From JAGQZY01 sp964588335 (GTDB lineage: Bacteria > Bdellovibrionota > Bdellovibrionia > Bdellovibrionales > JAGQZY01), in NCBI GenBank assembly GCA_964588335.1, contig CAZPOV010000007.1, positions 84,353-148,352 on the forward strand: 64,000 nt of DNA. The letters run 5' to 3'. The notes under the pieces are model-generated. The model saw only the letters and a program-made list of their open reading frames with translations, ran no database searches and had not been told where the DNA came from. Below, one piece after another: positions 9,701 through 17,629 of this stretch; within the stretch, counting starts at the first letter, position 1, and every line of letters begins with the position of its first letter. A program made the position numbers and the translations under genes.

Positions 9701-9947
9701 TGTTCCGGATAAAATAGAATTGGCGCGGGCGTCTCAAGAGGAAAAAAATCAGCAGTTGAACAATCTGTTGGCTTTTCAAAAGGACAACGCGGAGGCGTCA
9801 AAAGCCGAGCTCAAGAAACTGCGTCAGGCGGCTTTGAAAGGTGACAATATTTTTGCAGCTTTGATGGACGCGGCAAGAGTTTGTTCGCTGCATGAGATGA
9901 CTCAGGCCTTATTTGAAGTCGGCGGTCAGTACCGACGAAATCTTTAA
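6711..9947 (+). CDS. icmF: Fused isobutyryl-CoA mutase, adenosylcobalamin-dependent
   Basis: 1078 aa, typical IcmF length, with the three-part fusion visible. Residues about 10-145 are the B12-binding domain with the FDGHDAS motif supplying the cobalt-ligating histidine. Residues about 195-420 are a MeaB-like G-protein chaperone domain with the P-loop GTGGAGKSS and NKADH. Residues about 530-1078 are the radical mutase barrel (FPYTAGVFP, SISGYHIAEAGANP). IcmF interconverts n-butyryl-CoA and isobutyryl-CoA, and some homologues act on isovaleryl/pivalyl-CoA. Being third in the hbd-crt operon links branched-chain and straight-chain C4 CoA metabolism. A rho-independent terminator follows. The substrate-defining residue pair was not assigned, so a pivalyl-CoA mutase activity is not excluded. 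Confidence 0.95.
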   Translation: MANQLKNPVRIVTAASLFDGHDASINMIRRLLQDAGAEVIHLGHNRSVLDVVTAALQEGAQGICLSSYQGGHMEYFKYMKDLLVEAGADYVKVFGGGGGVIIHDEKLELQNYGIDFIFHPDDGRKMGLEGMIDLIMEKCDFSIQETVATSKRFDQVLQGRDELPQRLLGMAIDAIEAQKDIAPAIMDNLASFAKNQNPLVLGVTGTGGAGKSSLVDELIQRFLNSYEDLKVAVVCVDPSKRKTGGSLLGDRIRMNSLSRPGVFMRSVASRGSQSEIAGSLPKILEFLKGYGFDLIIAETSGIGQANVAITEVSDKALYVMTSEFGAQSQLEKIDMIDYADLIAINKADHRGSQDALRDVRKQYKRSRKQFEANNDDIPVYLTQAAQFNDLGVNNLFFGLTDVLAEADSQYQWKLSDDEKAAVRGAEKQSIIPPERQNYLAEIVSTVRSYKKETEVLAEKASRLGSYYKLQDVLTDQKDLEKKLSDELPGDELERLKSWNQMQETFRTDEYVYKVRDKEIRQPLYHESLSGTKIARVTPPTLNDWGDRLRFLRLENVPGSFPYTAGVFPLKRVGEDPTRMFAGEGTPERTNRRFHYLSKDAPAKRLSTAFDSVTLYGFDPNPRPDIFGKVGESGVSICTLNDMKKLYAGFDLTSPSTSVSMTINGPAPMILAFFFNTAIDQLVEQREKEKGRKLNASEWEQTREEALQRVRGTVQADILKEDQGQNTCIFSIDFALKMMGDIQQYFNDHKVRNFYSVSISGYHIAEAGANPISQVAFTLSNAFTFVEYYLARGMTIDEFAPNLSFFFSNGMDPEYAVIGRVARRIWAVAMRDLYKAGSRSQKLKYHIQTSGRSLHAQEIDFNDIRTTLQALIAIYDNCNSLHTNAYDEAITTPTEESVRRAMAIQMIINKEFGVAKNENPMQGSYFMTELTDLVEEAILTEFMRLSERGGVLGAMETQYQRGKIQEESMHYEHLKHSGDLPIVGVNQFINPKTLEEGFVPDKIELARASQEEKNQQLNNLLAFQKDNAEASKAELKKLRQAALKGDNIFAALMDAARVCSLHEMTQALFEVGGQYRRNL

Positions 9948-9972
9948 ACTTTGGTTATACCATCAGCCAAAT

Positions 9973-10004
9973 AAAAAAGCCTTTCTTGTGAAAGGCTTTT
10001 TTTA
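9973..10004 (+). terminator. Rho-independent terminator after icmF
   Basis: A stem pairs 9973-9985 with 9990-10002 around a TTGT loop (core AAGCCTTTC / GAAAGGCTT) and ends in a run of seven T. It lies 25 bases after the icmF stop and closes the hbd-crt-icmF operon. The A-rich left arm means it may also work for the converging gene at 10054-10707. Confidence 0.9.
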
Positions 10005-10053
10005 TTTCAGACCGGTCTAAACACAACCGACATCGCTTTATTTGGTTTTTGTT

Positions 10054-10707
10054 TTAGGGTGAACTCTCTAGGTTGTCGCCTTCATTGGGATCCAAAGGAA
10101 GCTGAGAGGGAGCCGGGCGCTCTTCATGATGCTCATACTCCATGCAGCGTTGATTTCTGTCTTGAAAGTTGCTGGCTTGAACTTGCGAAAGAGCCTGACG
10201 GCGCATGGTCTGTTCACGCTGGGGTTCTGGAAGATGGGTGAACATTGTTGCAGTGTTGGAATCAAAAGCAAAACGGGTGCAGGTGGTTTGATTGGCATGG
10301 CGGCCACGACCAAGGCGAACCGTTATGATCTGATAACCGGTTTGGCCGTCGTAGCGCGTGTAATTAAGTCTATATATCAAAGCATGACGTTGTCCGTCCT
10401 TTAAAACCACATTGATATCGCCTCCAACTGAATAATTGGCACTGTCGATGCCAAGAGCCATGTAGTAAGGATTGTTATTGTGGCTGTTGCCTTGGGTGAC
10501 AACAAGGTTGGAGCGCAAGTTGTTTCCCTGAAGGATCACACGGTCTCCGTTGGCCATCTGAACCGGGCAGATGCGCAGAACATACTCATTGGTGTGGCCG
10601 GCGGCTTGGCACTGATTGGCCTGAAAGGTATGAACGCTGTAATCAGCGAAACCGGTGAGCGGTAACAATAAAAACGAAAAGCTTGTTAAGGCCATTTTGA
10701 AATTCAT
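10054..10707 (-). CDS. Secreted protein of unknown function
   Basis: 217 aa. The frame opens further upstream, but the ATG at 10707 is preceded by GGAGG at a good distance and starts a signal peptide (MNFKMALTSFSFLLLPLTGFA). The mature protein is rich in Asn, Gln, Tyr and His, with a likely beta-sandwich core to about residue 155. Its C-terminal tail is Pro/Glu/Asp-rich. Several cysteines (CQAAG, RICPVQ, TTCTRF, RCMEYE) suggest disulfides in the periplasm or outside the cell. I do not recognise the family. It converges on the icmF terminator. Confidence 0.75.
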   Translation of the reverse strand: MNFKMALTSFSFLLLPLTGFADYSVHTFQANQCQAAGHTNEYVLRICPVQMANGDRVILQGNNLRSNLVVTQGNSHNNNPYYMALGIDSANYSVGGDINVVLKDGQRHALIYRLNYTRYDGQTGYQIITVRLGRGRHANQTTCTRFAFDSNTATMFTHLPEPQREQTMRRQALSQVQASNFQDRNQRCMEYEHHEERPAPSQLPLDPNEGDNLESSP

Positions 10708-10840
10708 GAATTCCTCCAAAAGAACATTTGTCTGAATAAGGTGCAAAGCGGAGGCCGAAACACGCCCCCATAGGTTGCTGTTGGCACGGCCGCGCCTACA
10801 GGTTGACAAAAATTGTTAGACAGTGACGGGGAGAAATAAT

Positions 10841-10914
10841 GTTTCACCCTGAGACAAAGCCTGATCAGATCTACGACAAAGGGGTTCTATTTTGAAGCGT
10901 TTCACCCTGAGACA
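10841..10914. repeat. Two identical 16-bp direct repeats upstream of a secreted-protein gene
   Basis: GTTTCACCCTGAGACA occurs at 10841-10856 and again at 10899-10914, 58 bp apart start to start. Each copy is an imperfect palindrome (GTTTC-N5-GAGAC). The second copy ends 42 bp before the ATG at 10957. They look like regulator-binding sites; the regulator is unknown. Confidence 0.6.
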
Positions 10915-10956
10915 TTGGCACGGGTTGCAATATTAAAAGGCTACGGAGGTATAATT

Positions 10957-11316
10957 ATGTTGAAGAAAATCGGTACTCTAGCCCTTTTGTATGGATTTTT
11001 TCTGAGTTCAGCGTCGTTTGCTCCTGTTGAAGAAGGCACGATTGCCAAGAACTCCTATGGTGAGCGTCGTATCAGTGCCTTAAGCGCGGGGGAAAACCAA
11101 GAGACTTTATCAAAAGATATTGAGTCGTATGGATCAGAGGATTTTGCGGGATACAATAATTGCGTTACAACCATGAGACAAAATCATCCAGGTGTCTTAA
11201 CGGCTTACATTATCAGTTTGTGTGAAAATATGTATCGCACCAGTGCTTTGCAAGATGACCAAGACACTGTGGAAGTCTTAGCCGAGTCAGCCGGAGAAAC
11301 CGCCACAGCCCTTTAA
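10957..11316 (+). CDS. Small secreted protein of unknown function
   Basis: 119 aa. The ATG at 10957 is chosen because GGAGGT lies at 10945-10950 and the protein then begins with a signal peptide (MLKKIGTLALLYGFFLSSASFA). The mature part is about 97 aa, mildly acidic, with two cysteines (YNNCVTT, SLCENMY) spaced for one disulfide and no recognisable domain. Its promoter region carries the two GTTTCACCCTGAGACA repeats, so it may be under specific control. It ends 16 bp before the convergent acyl-CoA dehydrogenase gene. Confidence 0.75.
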   Translation: MLKKIGTLALLYGFFLSSASFAPVEEGTIAKNSYGERRISALSAGENQETLSKDIESYGSEDFAGYNNCVTTMRQNHPGVLTAYIISLCENMYRTSALQDDQDTVEVLAESAGETATAL

Positions 11317-11332
11317 GCCTGGCGGTGTATTC

Positions 11333-12481
11333 TTAGCTCAGTTCCAGTTTTGCAATGGTTTGTTTTTGCATATTGGACGTGCCTTCATAGATCTGTCCAA
11401 TTTTAGCGTCGCGCCAAAACTTTTCCACTGGATATTCTGTGGTAAAGCCGTTGCCGCCGTAAAGATCAATTGCCATGCTGGTGATTTTCTCGGCGGCTTG
11501 CGAAGCAAAAAGTTTAGCCATAGCCGCTTCTTTAATAAAGTCTTGCTTTGAGTCTTTCAAACGAGCCGCGTTGTACACCATAAGCTTGGCCGCTTCGAGT
11601 TCGGTTCGCATTTCAGCCAATTGAAATTGAATACCTTGAAAAGAAGAAAGACTTTTTCCAAACTGCTCACGCCCTTGCACATATCCCAAAGCAGCTTCGT
11701 AGGCGCCTTGGGCAATACCGATCATTTGCGCACCGATACCAATACGTCCTTCATTCAAAGTCTCAATGGCGATTTTGTAGCCCTTGCCCACTTCTCCAAT
11801 GATATTTTCTTTGGGAACTTCGCAATTTTCAAAAAGCAATTCACAGGTGGAGCTGGCACGAATGCCCAGTTTGTCCTCTTTTTTACCCACCGAGAATCCT
11901 GGGAAGTCTTTTTCAACGATAAACCCAGTGATGCCTTTGTAACCGGCGTCTGGGTTTAAGTTGGCGAACACTAAAAACAGGGACGCCTCTTTACCGTTGG
12001 TGATCCAAAGCTTGTGTCCATTCAGAACGTACTTGTCGCCTTTGTCTTCGGCTTTCAAGCCAAGAGCAAAAGCATCCGACCCTGAACCACTTTCAGAAAG
12101 AGCATAGGCACCGACCCATTCTTGAGCCAGTTTCGGTAAGTATTTCTCTTTCATAGTGTCGTTGGCGTAGTTTAAAAAGGCGTTGGTGACCAAAGTGTTT
12201 TGCACGTCACATAGAACACTCACGGACCCATCGATGCGAGCGATCTCTTCAATGGCGATGCAGGCCATGGTGAATGAGCTTTCGGCGCCACCGTACTGTT
12301 CCGGAGTTTCAATGCCCATCAGGCCCATTTGGAAAAGCTGTTGTACAATTTCTGGGTCCATCTGTTGATTTTTGTCCATTTCGTGGACTTTGGGTTTGAT
12401 CACAGATTCGGCAAATTCTCGAATGGCCATTCGAAAAGCCTGTTCATCTTCGCTCCAAGTGGTAATCGCTGGTTGGCTCAT
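11333..12481 (-). CDS. Acyl-CoA dehydrogenase
   Basis: 382 aa, standard ACAD length. Signatures seen: the FAD-binding segment YALSESGSGSDA, WITNG, RIGIGAQMIGIAQGA, the C-terminal GGNGFTTEYPVEKFWRD, and the catalytic base Glu366 in IYEGTSN. Its start follows GGAGAT at a normal distance. The enzyme oxidises acyl-CoA to 2-enoyl-CoA, feeding electrons to ETF. Overall it resembles short/branched-chain ACADs, which fits the butyryl/isobutyryl-CoA enzymes encoded nearby on the other strand. It could supply crotonyl-CoA or methacrylyl-CoA; exact substrate is not determined. Confidence 0.93.
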   Translation of the reverse strand: MSQPAITTWSEDEQAFRMAIREFAESVIKPKVHEMDKNQQMDPEIVQQLFQMGLMGIETPEQYGGAESSFTMACIAIEEIARIDGSVSVLCDVQNTLVTNAFLNYANDTMKEKYLPKLAQEWVGAYALSESGSGSDAFALGLKAEDKGDKYVLNGHKLWITNGKEASLFLVFANLNPDAGYKGITGFIVEKDFPGFSVGKKEDKLGIRASSTCELLFENCEVPKENIIGEVGKGYKIAIETLNEGRIGIGAQMIGIAQGAYEAALGYVQGREQFGKSLSSFQGIQFQLAEMRTELEAAKLMVYNAARLKDSKQDFIKEAAMAKLFASQAAEKITSMAIDLYGGNGFTTEYPVEKFWRDAKIGQIYEGTSNMQKQTIAKLELS

Positions 12482-12586
12482 GGGATCTCCTTTATTGGGA
12501 ACTTTGTAGGCCTGTCAGTGCCATGAAGTCAATCCAGGAAGCGCCCCGCTGAAGCTGATGTTTGAGGAAAATTCGATACTTGCAAC

Positions 12587-13834
12587 TTAAAATTGATAGG
12601 AGGTGCTGATCAATAAAGAGAAAATATGATGGGTTTTGTCCAGTCGAATCCACTGGTTTCCGGTGCGTTGCACAGATTTGCCGTTGCCACCGGTGTAAAA
12701 GCCACCAATGGTGTAGCTTGATTGATCGGACACCAGAAATTTGAAGTTGCTGGAAAATCCAACCATATCCAAGTGATCGCCGGTGCGTCCGGTGGCTGTG
12801 AACTCAGGTTCGGGGACCGAGGAATTGTTAGTGAAAACACCGGCCCGCCAATTCACCTTAGGCCATTTGAATTTATATTCCATTCCGAAATTCAGGTTCC
12901 AAGTGTCCACATGTTCAATGTCATCAGCGGCCGTGTTCAACTCCATGTCCTGATAGCCAAAGCCGGGGAAAAAAGAGCCATCCAATGCCAGAGTCAATCG
13001 ATTGTTGGGGCGAAACGCAAATCCCATGGTGTAACGGGGAGGGATGTAGGTTTTGGCTTTAACATTTCTTTCTAAAATCACTTCACTGGGGAGAGACGAT
13101 GTGTCGGTGACTGATTGATAAAAGGATCCTTGCCCTGAAATACTTAAAGCCGGGGGGCGCACTGATAGACCGAACGACCATTGGTCATCAATATCCAAGA
13201 GATAACCTAAGACGACAACAATTCCATTGTGTTTCAGGCTTTTCTCCTCACTGGTGATGACCTCTTGGCTGGGAGAAATGATGGCTCTATCGAGCGACGA
13301 GCGAATCAGACTGCGGGCGGTGTAGTACAAACTGATTCCGAAGCTTTCAGTGGGGCTGGCCTTATAAGAACCGACAATTCCACTCCATAAACTTTCATCG
13401 GTGTAAGTCAGAAAGGACTGACCCTCGTCACTGTCGTTAATATTACCGGCAAAAAAATCATAATCGGGAACGACGATACTGAAACCAAACGCCCATTTTT
13501 TCCAGCGGTAAACGTTACCAATGGCAGAGGGGATGGTTCGGAAGAATCCACGATTCACTCGCTCTCCGGCTTTAATAATATTTTGTCCTTCACCATAGGT
13601 GGTGTCGTATTTATTAAAGAGAGTGGCCGATGCACTGATGTCGGTGCCGGTGAGTTTAACGAGTGAGGCCGGGTTGTAAAAGCCAGAGCTGGAGCTGTCA
13701 CCGTGAAGGGCGGTGTAAGTTCCGCCCATTCCTGAGGCTTGTTCGCCAATCAGGGTGCTGTTGAAATTGTAGTAGGCCCCTGGAACAGGACGCGAGAACA
13801 AGATGAAAAAGCAAGCAGTCAGTAGAAATCTCAC
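12587..13834 (-). CDS. FadL/OmpP1-type outer-membrane transport protein
   Basis: About 415 aa if started at the GTG at 13834, which gives a signal peptide ending in FSRPVPG-AYY; a TTG at 13852 is an alternative. The mature N-terminus (GEQASGMGGTYTAL, SSGFYNPASLVKL) has the glycine-rich plug and the 'NPA' motif of FadL-family porins. Alternating aromatic beta-strands follow, and the protein ends in an aromatic residue (TSYQF), as outer-membrane barrels do. The family takes up long-chain fatty acids or other hydrophobic compounds. Position beside acyl-CoA catabolism genes supports fatty-acid uptake. Confidence 0.85.
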   Translation of the reverse strand: MRFLLTACFFILFSRPVPGAYYNFNSTLIGEQASGMGGTYTALHGDSSSSGFYNPASLVKLTGTDISASATLFNKYDTTYGEGQNIIKAGERVNRGFFRTIPSAIGNVYRWKKWAFGFSIVVPDYDFFAGNINDSDEGQSFLTYTDESLWSGIVGSYKASPTESFGISLYYTARSLIRSSLDRAIISPSQEVITSEEKSLKHNGIVVVLGYLLDIDDQWSFGLSVRPPALSISGQGSFYQSVTDTSSLPSEVILERNVKAKTYIPPRYTMGFAFRPNNRLTLALDGSFFPGFGYQDMELNTAADDIEHVDTWNLNFGMEYKFKWPKVNWRAGVFTNNSSVPEPEFTATGRTGDHLDMVGFSSNFKFLVSDQSSYTIGGFYTGGNGKSVQRTGNQWIRLDKTHHIFSLLISTSYQF

Positions 13835-13966
13835 CGGAACAGTATAACGCAAGCCGTTAAATTCCTATAATCTTAAGGTGTTTTTGCATTCGAAACGGGC
13901 CAAAAATCTTGCTTTCGGAAGGGCTTCCCGGTGGACAGCCCTAGGCCTTTGGGCTAGAGTTTTCCT

Positions 13967-14614
13967 ATGGATCCAATGATCATGAAAGTTGTTATGTTTT
14001 TTCCGGCGTTCCTGTTCTCGCTGTCTTTCCATGAATTTGCTCACGGTTATGTGGCCAAACTGCGTGGCGATAACACCGCAGAAATGATGGGGCGACTCAC
14101 CTTGGACCCTTTGGCCCACATCGATTGGATCGGCACCGTCGCCTTACCCATCGTTTCGATCATTTCCGGACTGCCCCTGTTTGGTTGGGCGAAACCGGTG
14201 CCTGTGAACCCGCGCAATTTAAAAGATCAAAAAAACGACATGTTCTGGGTGGCTTTGGCCGGGCCGATGTCTAATATATTGTTGTTTATTGTGGGATTGA
14301 TTGTGTACGGCGTCGCTATTGCTGTATTTCACGTCAATTTGAACAAGTCCTATATGGGAATTGTGTTCGTTTTTCTGTATCTGAATTTGCTTCTCGCCTT
14401 TTTCAATCTGCTTCCTTTGCATCCATTGGATGGAGGAAAAATTTTAGAGCGATTTATTCCCTACAATTGGAATCGATGGTTGTTGGATCACCAATATCAT
14501 CTTAATATCGCTCTTTTGTTATTGTTTATTTCTGGGGGATTCTATTATTTGGCTTACCCCATACAATATATTGTCGTCGGTTCGTTGGATTTAGTACGTG
14601 GGGTTGTTCTATGA
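13967..14614 (+). CDS. Site-2 protease-like membrane metalloprotease (M50 family)
   Basis: 215 aa, strongly hydrophobic with about five to six membrane spans. The zinc-binding HExxH motif is H22-E23-F24-A25-H26 (FHEFAHG) in the first span. The third ligand is Asp155 in PLHPLDGGK near the C-terminus, as in compact prokaryotic rhomboid-sized S2P proteins. Such proteins cleave membrane-embedded substrates, often anti-sigma factors. The stop overlaps the scpA start by four bases (ATGA), an M50-ScpA-ScpB order seen in other bacteria. The substrate is not known. Confidence 0.9.
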   Translation: MDPMIMKVVMFFPAFLFSLSFHEFAHGYVAKLRGDNTAEMMGRLTLDPLAHIDWIGTVALPIVSIISGLPLFGWAKPVPVNPRNLKDQKNDMFWVALAGPMSNILLFIVGLIVYGVAIAVFHVNLNKSYMGIVFVFLYLNLLLAFFNLLPLHPLDGGKILERFIPYNWNRWLLDHQYHLNIALLLLFISGGFYYLAYPIQYIVVGSLDLVRGVVL

Positions 14615-15657
14615 ATCTGTCCATTCACATTCCTCAGTTTGAGGGACCTTTAGCACTTCTTCTTTATTTAATACGCAAAGAAGAAATGGATATCTTTGAT
14701 ATTGATATTCATCTGATTACATCTCAATACCTTGAGTATATCAAAAAGATGAAACAGTTCGATTTGGAAGTGGCTGGGGATTTTATCGCTATGGCGGCAA
14801 CTCTGTTACAGATCAAATCCAAGATGTTGCTTCCGAACTATAATGAAGACGACGAAGAAGAAATCGAGGATCCTCGTAAAGAGTTAGTCAATCGTTTGAT
14901 TGAGTATCAAAAGTTTCAAGAGGTCTCGAAAGACCTTTACGAACGCCCGTTGTTAGGCCGTGATGTTTTTCGTCGCGGCAAAACCGAGTCGATCCACACT
15001 GATGAAGAGGGTGAGATTATTCTCGACGAAGGCGGCTTATTTTCTTTGATCGCTCATTACCGGAATAGCATTCGCAAAATGAAAAAAGCGGTCCATCGTG
15101 TGGCTTCGAAAACGCGATCCATCGCTGGTCGAATCATGGAGATGAAAGATCGCTTTGTGGTTGGGCAGCGGATCGTGATGCGCGAGTTGATCACGAATTT
15201 CGAAGATATTAAAAATGAATTGCTGATCACGTTTTTGTCATCTCTAGAGATGGGAAAAATGGGCTTGGTCTCTGTTTACCAAGCCGAAGTGTATGGCGAT
15301 ATTTATTTGACAGCCAAGCGAGAGATCACAGCCGATGCTGTCAGTCGAGTTGAAGAGTATGACTCCCATGACGCCGCCGCTGCTGCCGATTCGATTATGG
15401 CCGAAGCCAATGAAGAAGCCTTGCAAGAAGAGTTGGAGCATGAGGTTGAACCCGAAGAACTGCGCGAGCAAGAAGGTCAACAATTGCTAGTCAACAGTCA
15501 CGAAGGGGAGTCTCTTGAACTGGGTGTGACACCGGTGGATGCTCAAGACGATGAAGGCGTAGAGCTGGATTTGGATATTGCCTCGGATGCCGACATAGAA
15601 GAAGCCGAAAAAGATTTGAATATAGATAATGACACCAGCGATGGAGAACCGACATGA
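14611..15657 (+). CDS. scpA: Segregation and condensation protein A, with acidic C-terminal extension
   Basis: 348 aa, about 100 longer than typical ScpA. The kleisin N-domain is clear: FEGPLALLLYLIRKEEMDIFD near residue 10, then DFIAMAATLLQIKSKMLLP. The winged-helix C-domain lies around residues 185-245 (FLSSLEMGKMGLVSVYQ). From about residue 255 to the end the chain is low-complexity and highly acidic (Glu/Asp/Ala rich). ScpA bridges the SMC ATPase heads with ScpB for chromosome condensation. It overlaps both neighbours by ATGA, so translation is coupled to scpB. Confidence 0.95.
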   Translation: MNLSIHIPQFEGPLALLLYLIRKEEMDIFDIDIHLITSQYLEYIKKMKQFDLEVAGDFIAMAATLLQIKSKMLLPNYNEDDEEEIEDPRKELVNRLIEYQKFQEVSKDLYERPLLGRDVFRRGKTESIHTDEEGEIILDEGGLFSLIAHYRNSIRKMKKAVHRVASKTRSIAGRIMEMKDRFVVGQRIVMRELITNFEDIKNELLITFLSSLEMGKMGLVSVYQAEVYGDIYLTAKREITADAVSRVEEYDSHDAAAAADSIMAEANEEALQEELEHEVEPEELREQEGQQLLVNSHEGESLELGVTPVDAQDDEGVELDLDIASDADIEEAEKDLNIDNDTSDGEPT

Positions 15658-17393
15658 GCTCTGTTGAGAAAAACAAGAAACCGAAAAAATCCAAGAAAAA
15701 TAAAAAAGCAAAAACCAAAGCGAAAGCCGAGGCTAAAGCCAAGAAAGCCGACAATGAGTCAGAAGTTCTGGAAAGAGTGATGGACAGTATTGAAATGGCT
15801 GGGGCTTCTTTGGATTTTTTCGATGAGAGCGACAACGACGGCGAATCGGTTCCCGTTCAGGAACCAGAAACCTCCGAAGAGATCATGGAAGCCTTGCAAG
15901 ACGATGGGAATGCTGAAGTTTCTGAGCCTGAGGTTGTGGCCGAGACCGACCCTGAAGACATGGACTCTGCCGATCCAGAGATGCGCGATGAAGACTCCGA
16001 TGCCATCATTGGTGAGGATGGAGAAATCCAAGAGTCGACAGACGCAGAGATAACGGCTGAAGACGGCTCCTCGGCAGACCAAGAGGCTATGGAGACTGCG
16101 GCAGAGGACAGTGATTCGAATATCGAAGACAGCGATGATATGGACGATGCCGAAACCATGGATATGTTAGAAGACGGCAACCAGACCGAATTCATCGAGC
16201 AGAAACAAGCGCTTTCGATCATTGAAAGTTTGCTTTTCTCTTCTGATCGTCCGCTCGGTATGGGCACCTTCAAGCAAGTTTTTAAAGGCACAAGTTATAA
16301 AACCAAAGATATCAAAAAAGCCCTTGAAGAGTTGCAAGTGGAGTACGCCGATCCGGCCCGTGGGGTGTCATTAGAAGAGATCAATGGCGGATGGCAGTTG
16401 CGAACAAAAGTCGACAACATGGATTTCTTGCGCAAATTAGCTAAAGCCCGACCTTTCAAATTGTCGGGCCCGGCTTTGGAAGTGTTAGCCATTATTGCCT
16501 ACAAACAACCGATTATTAAAAGTGAAGTTGATGAAATTCGCGGAGTTGAATCGGGTCACCTGGTGCGCGCCCTTATGGAAAAACATTTGGTTAACTTTCA
16601 AGGCAAAAGTGAGTTGCCCGGAAAGCCGATGCAGTATGGTACGACTCGAAAGTTTTTAGAAATCTTTGGTTTGCGAAACTTGCGCGAGTTACCGTCACTG
16701 GATGAAATTGATCAATTGCTGCCTGATGGCATTGGTGTCGAAGAGGATGAAGAGAAGCTGAGTGATGTGACGGACAAAATGGCCGAAGAGTTTTCTGGAA
16801 ACTATTCCGAAGGGGAAGAAGAGCTTGAAAAAATTGAAGCCACTTTGGGTGACATTGATACCTCTTCTGAGTTTTTCGAGCAGGAAAAACAGAAACAAAA
16901 AGAAAAAAGAGATCGGGATCGCGCCCGAGATATTCGTGAGGCCTTGGATGTTGGAGAAGAGGTCGACCCGAAAGATCAGCGTTGGTTAGAGCGTTACGAT
17001 GCCAAAATAGCTGAAGAGGCCGAAGCCAAGGCACAGGCCGAAGCTCTGGCGTTGGCTGAAGATGAGGCTCGTGCCGCAGCAGACATAGAAGAAACTTCCA
17101 CCGACGATTCTGCTGCCAGCGACCATGACGCCATGGCGGCGGGAGTGAATGCTTCCACCGACGAATTGGGAATGGACGCGGCCGATGACAGCATGAGCGA
17201 TGATGAAGTGACTGAGCCATTGAGTGAGGAGCTGTCGCAGTTAACGGCCCAATCGGAGCCGTTGGTCTCTGACGACATTATGGCAGCCGATGAGGAAATG
17301 GAGATGGAGGATGAAAACTCCGATTCTGAGCTTCCCGATTCGGCTGAAACTTTTGACCCATTTCAAGACGAAGAGGACGACACTTTGACCTGA
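15654..17393 (+). CDS. scpB: Segregation and condensation protein B, with long acidic extensions
   Basis: 579 aa against about 180-200 for ordinary ScpB. The first 30 or so residues are Lys/Ala-rich (KPKKSKKNKK), followed by about 140 acidic residues. The ScpB double winged-helix core spans roughly residues 180-360 (IIESLLFSSDRPLG, ALEVLAIIAYKQPI, YGTTRKFLEIFGL). The remaining 220 residues are again acidic and include a KQKEKRDRDRARD helix. The core should dimerise and bind ScpA/SMC. The flanking charged regions are probably disordered. No promoter is seen between scpA and scpB. Confidence 0.93.
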   Translation: MSSVEKNKKPKKSKKNKKAKTKAKAEAKAKKADNESEVLERVMDSIEMAGASLDFFDESDNDGESVPVQEPETSEEIMEALQDDGNAEVSEPEVVAETDPEDMDSADPEMRDEDSDAIIGEDGEIQESTDAEITAEDGSSADQEAMETAAEDSDSNIEDSDDMDDAETMDMLEDGNQTEFIEQKQALSIIESLLFSSDRPLGMGTFKQVFKGTSYKTKDIKKALEELQVEYADPARGVSLEEINGGWQLRTKVDNMDFLRKLAKARPFKLSGPALEVLAIIAYKQPIIKSEVDEIRGVESGHLVRALMEKHLVNFQGKSELPGKPMQYGTTRKFLEIFGLRNLRELPSLDEIDQLLPDGIGVEEDEEKLSDVTDKMAEEFSGNYSEGEEELEKIEATLGDIDTSSEFFEQEKQKQKEKRDRDRARDIREALDVGEEVDPKDQRWLERYDAKIAEEAEAKAQAEALALAEDEARAAADIEETSTDDSAASDHDAMAAGVNASTDELGMDAADDSMSDDEVTEPLSEELSQLTAQSEPLVSDDIMAADEEMEMEDENSDSELPDSAETFDPFQDEEDDTLT

Positions 17394-17629
17394 TTTTAGA
17401 CAGGGGAGGTCTATTTTTGGTTGGCAGCGGTACAGATCGAATCTCTTGCTGCTGAAATCAAAGGAAGGGGCAAAAAGGCGTTGAAACAATCATTGATCTT
17501 TTGGCCTTTAAAAGGGGTCAAGAGAGTCTCAAAACTAGCCGAAAAGGTATTTAAGGGTGGGGGATTTCTATTTCTTAAAAGGTTCCCAAAAACTGACTCA
17601 AAAAGACGCTAATAAACAGAGACGAGGAT

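Noticed and set aside
10915..10930. TTGGCACGGGTTGCAA looks like a sigma-54 -24/-12 promoter before the 10957 gene
   Set aside because: The GG to GC distance is two bases too short for sigma-54, which is strict about spacing.
17421..17612. 63-codon frame between scpB and the subtilase gene
   Set aside because: Starts at TTG without ribosome-binding site, and its composition is not convincing.
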